Assembly: GCA_943914515.1 (NCBI GenBank)
Contig: CALUCI010000003.1
Coordinates: 12,158 to 76,157 of the forward strand
From: an uncultured Pseudomonas sp.
GTDB lineage: Bacteria; Pseudomonadota; Gammaproteobacteria; Pseudomonadales; Pseudomonadaceae
Direction: 5' to 3'
DNA: 64,000 nucleotides
A program made the position numbers and the translations under genes. This document shows, in pieces, positions 63,279 to 64,000 of the stretch. Below the pieces are notes generated by a model. That model searched no databases and was not told the DNA's origin. It saw nothing but the letters and a program-made list of their open reading frames with translations. Within the stretch, counting starts at the first letter, position 1. Every line of letters begins with the position of its first letter.

Positions 63279-63575
63279 TCAGATCACATGATCTTCCTCT
63301 TCATTCACACGATCACGCAGCTCTTTTCCCGGCTTGAAATGGGGAACGAACTTACCATCCAGACTCACGGACTGTCCGGTTTTGGGGTTCCGCCCAACCC
63401 GCGGCGCACGATAATGCAAGGAAAAACTGCCAAAACCGCGTATCTCAATGCGATCACCAGTGGCCAGGCACTGGGACATCTGCTCAAGCATAGTCTTGAT
63501 GGCCAACTCGACATCCTTGGATGAGAGCAGCCCTTGATGAGTGACAATACGTTCGATCAGCTCCGACTTCGTCAT
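63279..63575 (-). CDS. ihfB: Integration host factor beta subunit
   Basis: The 98-residue DNA-bending protein has the HU/IHF fold with '[11 protein letters not shown]' and '[26 protein letters not shown]', including the conserved beta-arm Pro. With IhfA it bends DNA at specific sites for recombination, replication and sigma-54 promoters. It lies downstream of rpsA, as is usual in gammaproteobacteria, with a 223-bp gap containing a terminator and probably its promoter. Confidence 0.97.
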   Translation of the reverse strand: MTKSELIERIVTHQGLLSSKDVELAIKTMLEQMSQCLATGDRIEIRGFGSFSLHYRAPRVGRNPKTGQSVSLDGKFVPHFKPGKELRDRVNEEEDHVI

Positions 63576-63754
63576 GTTTTTCCCTTCTGTATCAAGCAGC
63601 TAGGTCATTGCCTCCATTGGTTTTAGCATGGCCGGATGAATTTGAACAGCACGACGACTAGCACGCAGAGAATTCCAACGCAAAAACGAAACGCGAACCC
63701 ACTGCAAAATTCGCCATCAAGATCGAAATTCTCTAACTCAGAAATGGCAGTCAT

Positions 63755-63785
63755 AAAAAAAGGCGACCGAAGTCGCCTTTTTTTT
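63755..63785. terminator. Bidirectional intrinsic terminator after rpsA
   Basis: AAAAAAAGGCGAC-CGAA-GTCGCCTTTTTTTT forms a stem with A/T tracts on both sides, working on either strand. It lies 13 bp from the stop of rpsA. Confidence 0.92.
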
Positions 63786-63798
63786 GATCAAGCAGAAC

Positions 63799-64000
63799 TT
63801 AGTTCTGTTTGGCCATTGCTTCGCGCAGCAGTGCAGCCATGGTGGTATCGGCAGCAGTGCCTTCCGGAGCCGATTTCAGGCTCTGGATAGCTTCACGCTC
63901 TTCAGCATCGTCTTTCGACTTGATGGAGAGGTTGATTACGCGGCTCTTGCGGTCAACGCTGATGATCTTGGCTTCGATCTCTTCGCCTTCCTTCAGAACG
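63799..64000 (-). CDS. rpsA: 30S ribosomal protein S1 (C-terminal end)
   Basis: The last 66 codons of rpsA are visible: an S1-domain strand pattern 'VLKEGEEIEAKIISVDRKSR' and the family C-terminus 'ALLREAMAKQN'. S1 unwinds and docks mRNA on the 30S subunit. The gene runs off the right edge. Its neighbour ihfB downstream is the conserved order. Confidence 0.96.
   Translation of the reverse strand, partial: VLKEGEEIEAKIISVDRKSRVINLSIKSKDDAEEREAIQSLKSAPEGTAADTTMAALLREAMAKQN

Overview
The window reads as a stretch of a Pseudomonas chromosome, outside P. aeruginosa and probably of the fluorescens/putida type. Coding is dense and G+C-rich with strong third-position G/C preference. Gene content points the same way: earP, a RraB-like gene, aroC with prmB nearby, an rpsA-ihfB-lapA-O-antigen junction, a DUF3509 gene, and two REP-type inverted pairs. 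No rRNA operon, CRISPR array, transposase or prophage was seen.

Layout. 1-8.5 kb: start of earP (EF-P rhamnosylation), two small genes, two LysR regulators paired with an SDR and an MFS exporter, and a TonB-dependent siderophore receptor. 8.5-13.2 kb: an A+T-richer accessory patch ending at a tRNA-Ser(GGA) gene, carrying a Wzy-like polytopic protein and an OafA-type O-acetyltransferase. 13.5-31 kb: housekeeping genes (crotonase, plsC, corA, glutamine amidotransferase, cytochrome c), the conserved trio of permuted ATP-grasp, alpha-E and transglutaminase, an LTA-synthase-like sulfatase, ogt, a ZIP transporter, an ankyrin protein facing a DUF3509 gene across an iterated operator-like repeat, an acireductone-dioxygenase-like cupin with altered metal ligands, and aroC. 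31-48.5 kb: hydrolase, prmB, isochorismatase-like protein, Smr protein, folE, GST, benE, an MCP, a MocR/MFS divergent pair, SDR, CurA-like reductase, acyltransferase, pyrF, comEA-like.

48.6-62.6 kb on the minus strand is an O-antigen locus. In transcription order it runs: Wzx flippase, a broken Wzy-like polymerase, a GT4 glycosyltransferase, WbjB-WbjC-WbjD (UDP-L-FucNAc synthesis), WbuB, a 4-keto-sugar-reductase-like SDR, WbpL, WbpM, a strong terminator, and a second reductase-like SDR. It is bounded by lapA-ihfB-rpsA upstream and comEA-pyrF downstream. The predicted product is a Wzx/Wzy-type O unit started by WbpL on undecaprenyl phosphate and extended by two glycosyltransferases, one probably adding L-FucNAc.

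The most interesting reading links distant parts of the window. The polymerase inside the O-antigen cluster is split by a frame change with apparent loss of conserved residues. An intact relative sits about 50 kb away beside an O-acetyltransferase and a tRNA gene. This suggests the O-antigen polymerase function may have been replaced by a separately acquired module. Other points worth checking are enzymes with key residues changed: Tyr to Phe in one sugar SDR, three of four metal ligands in the ARD-like cupin, and Cys to Ser in the isochorismatase-like protein.
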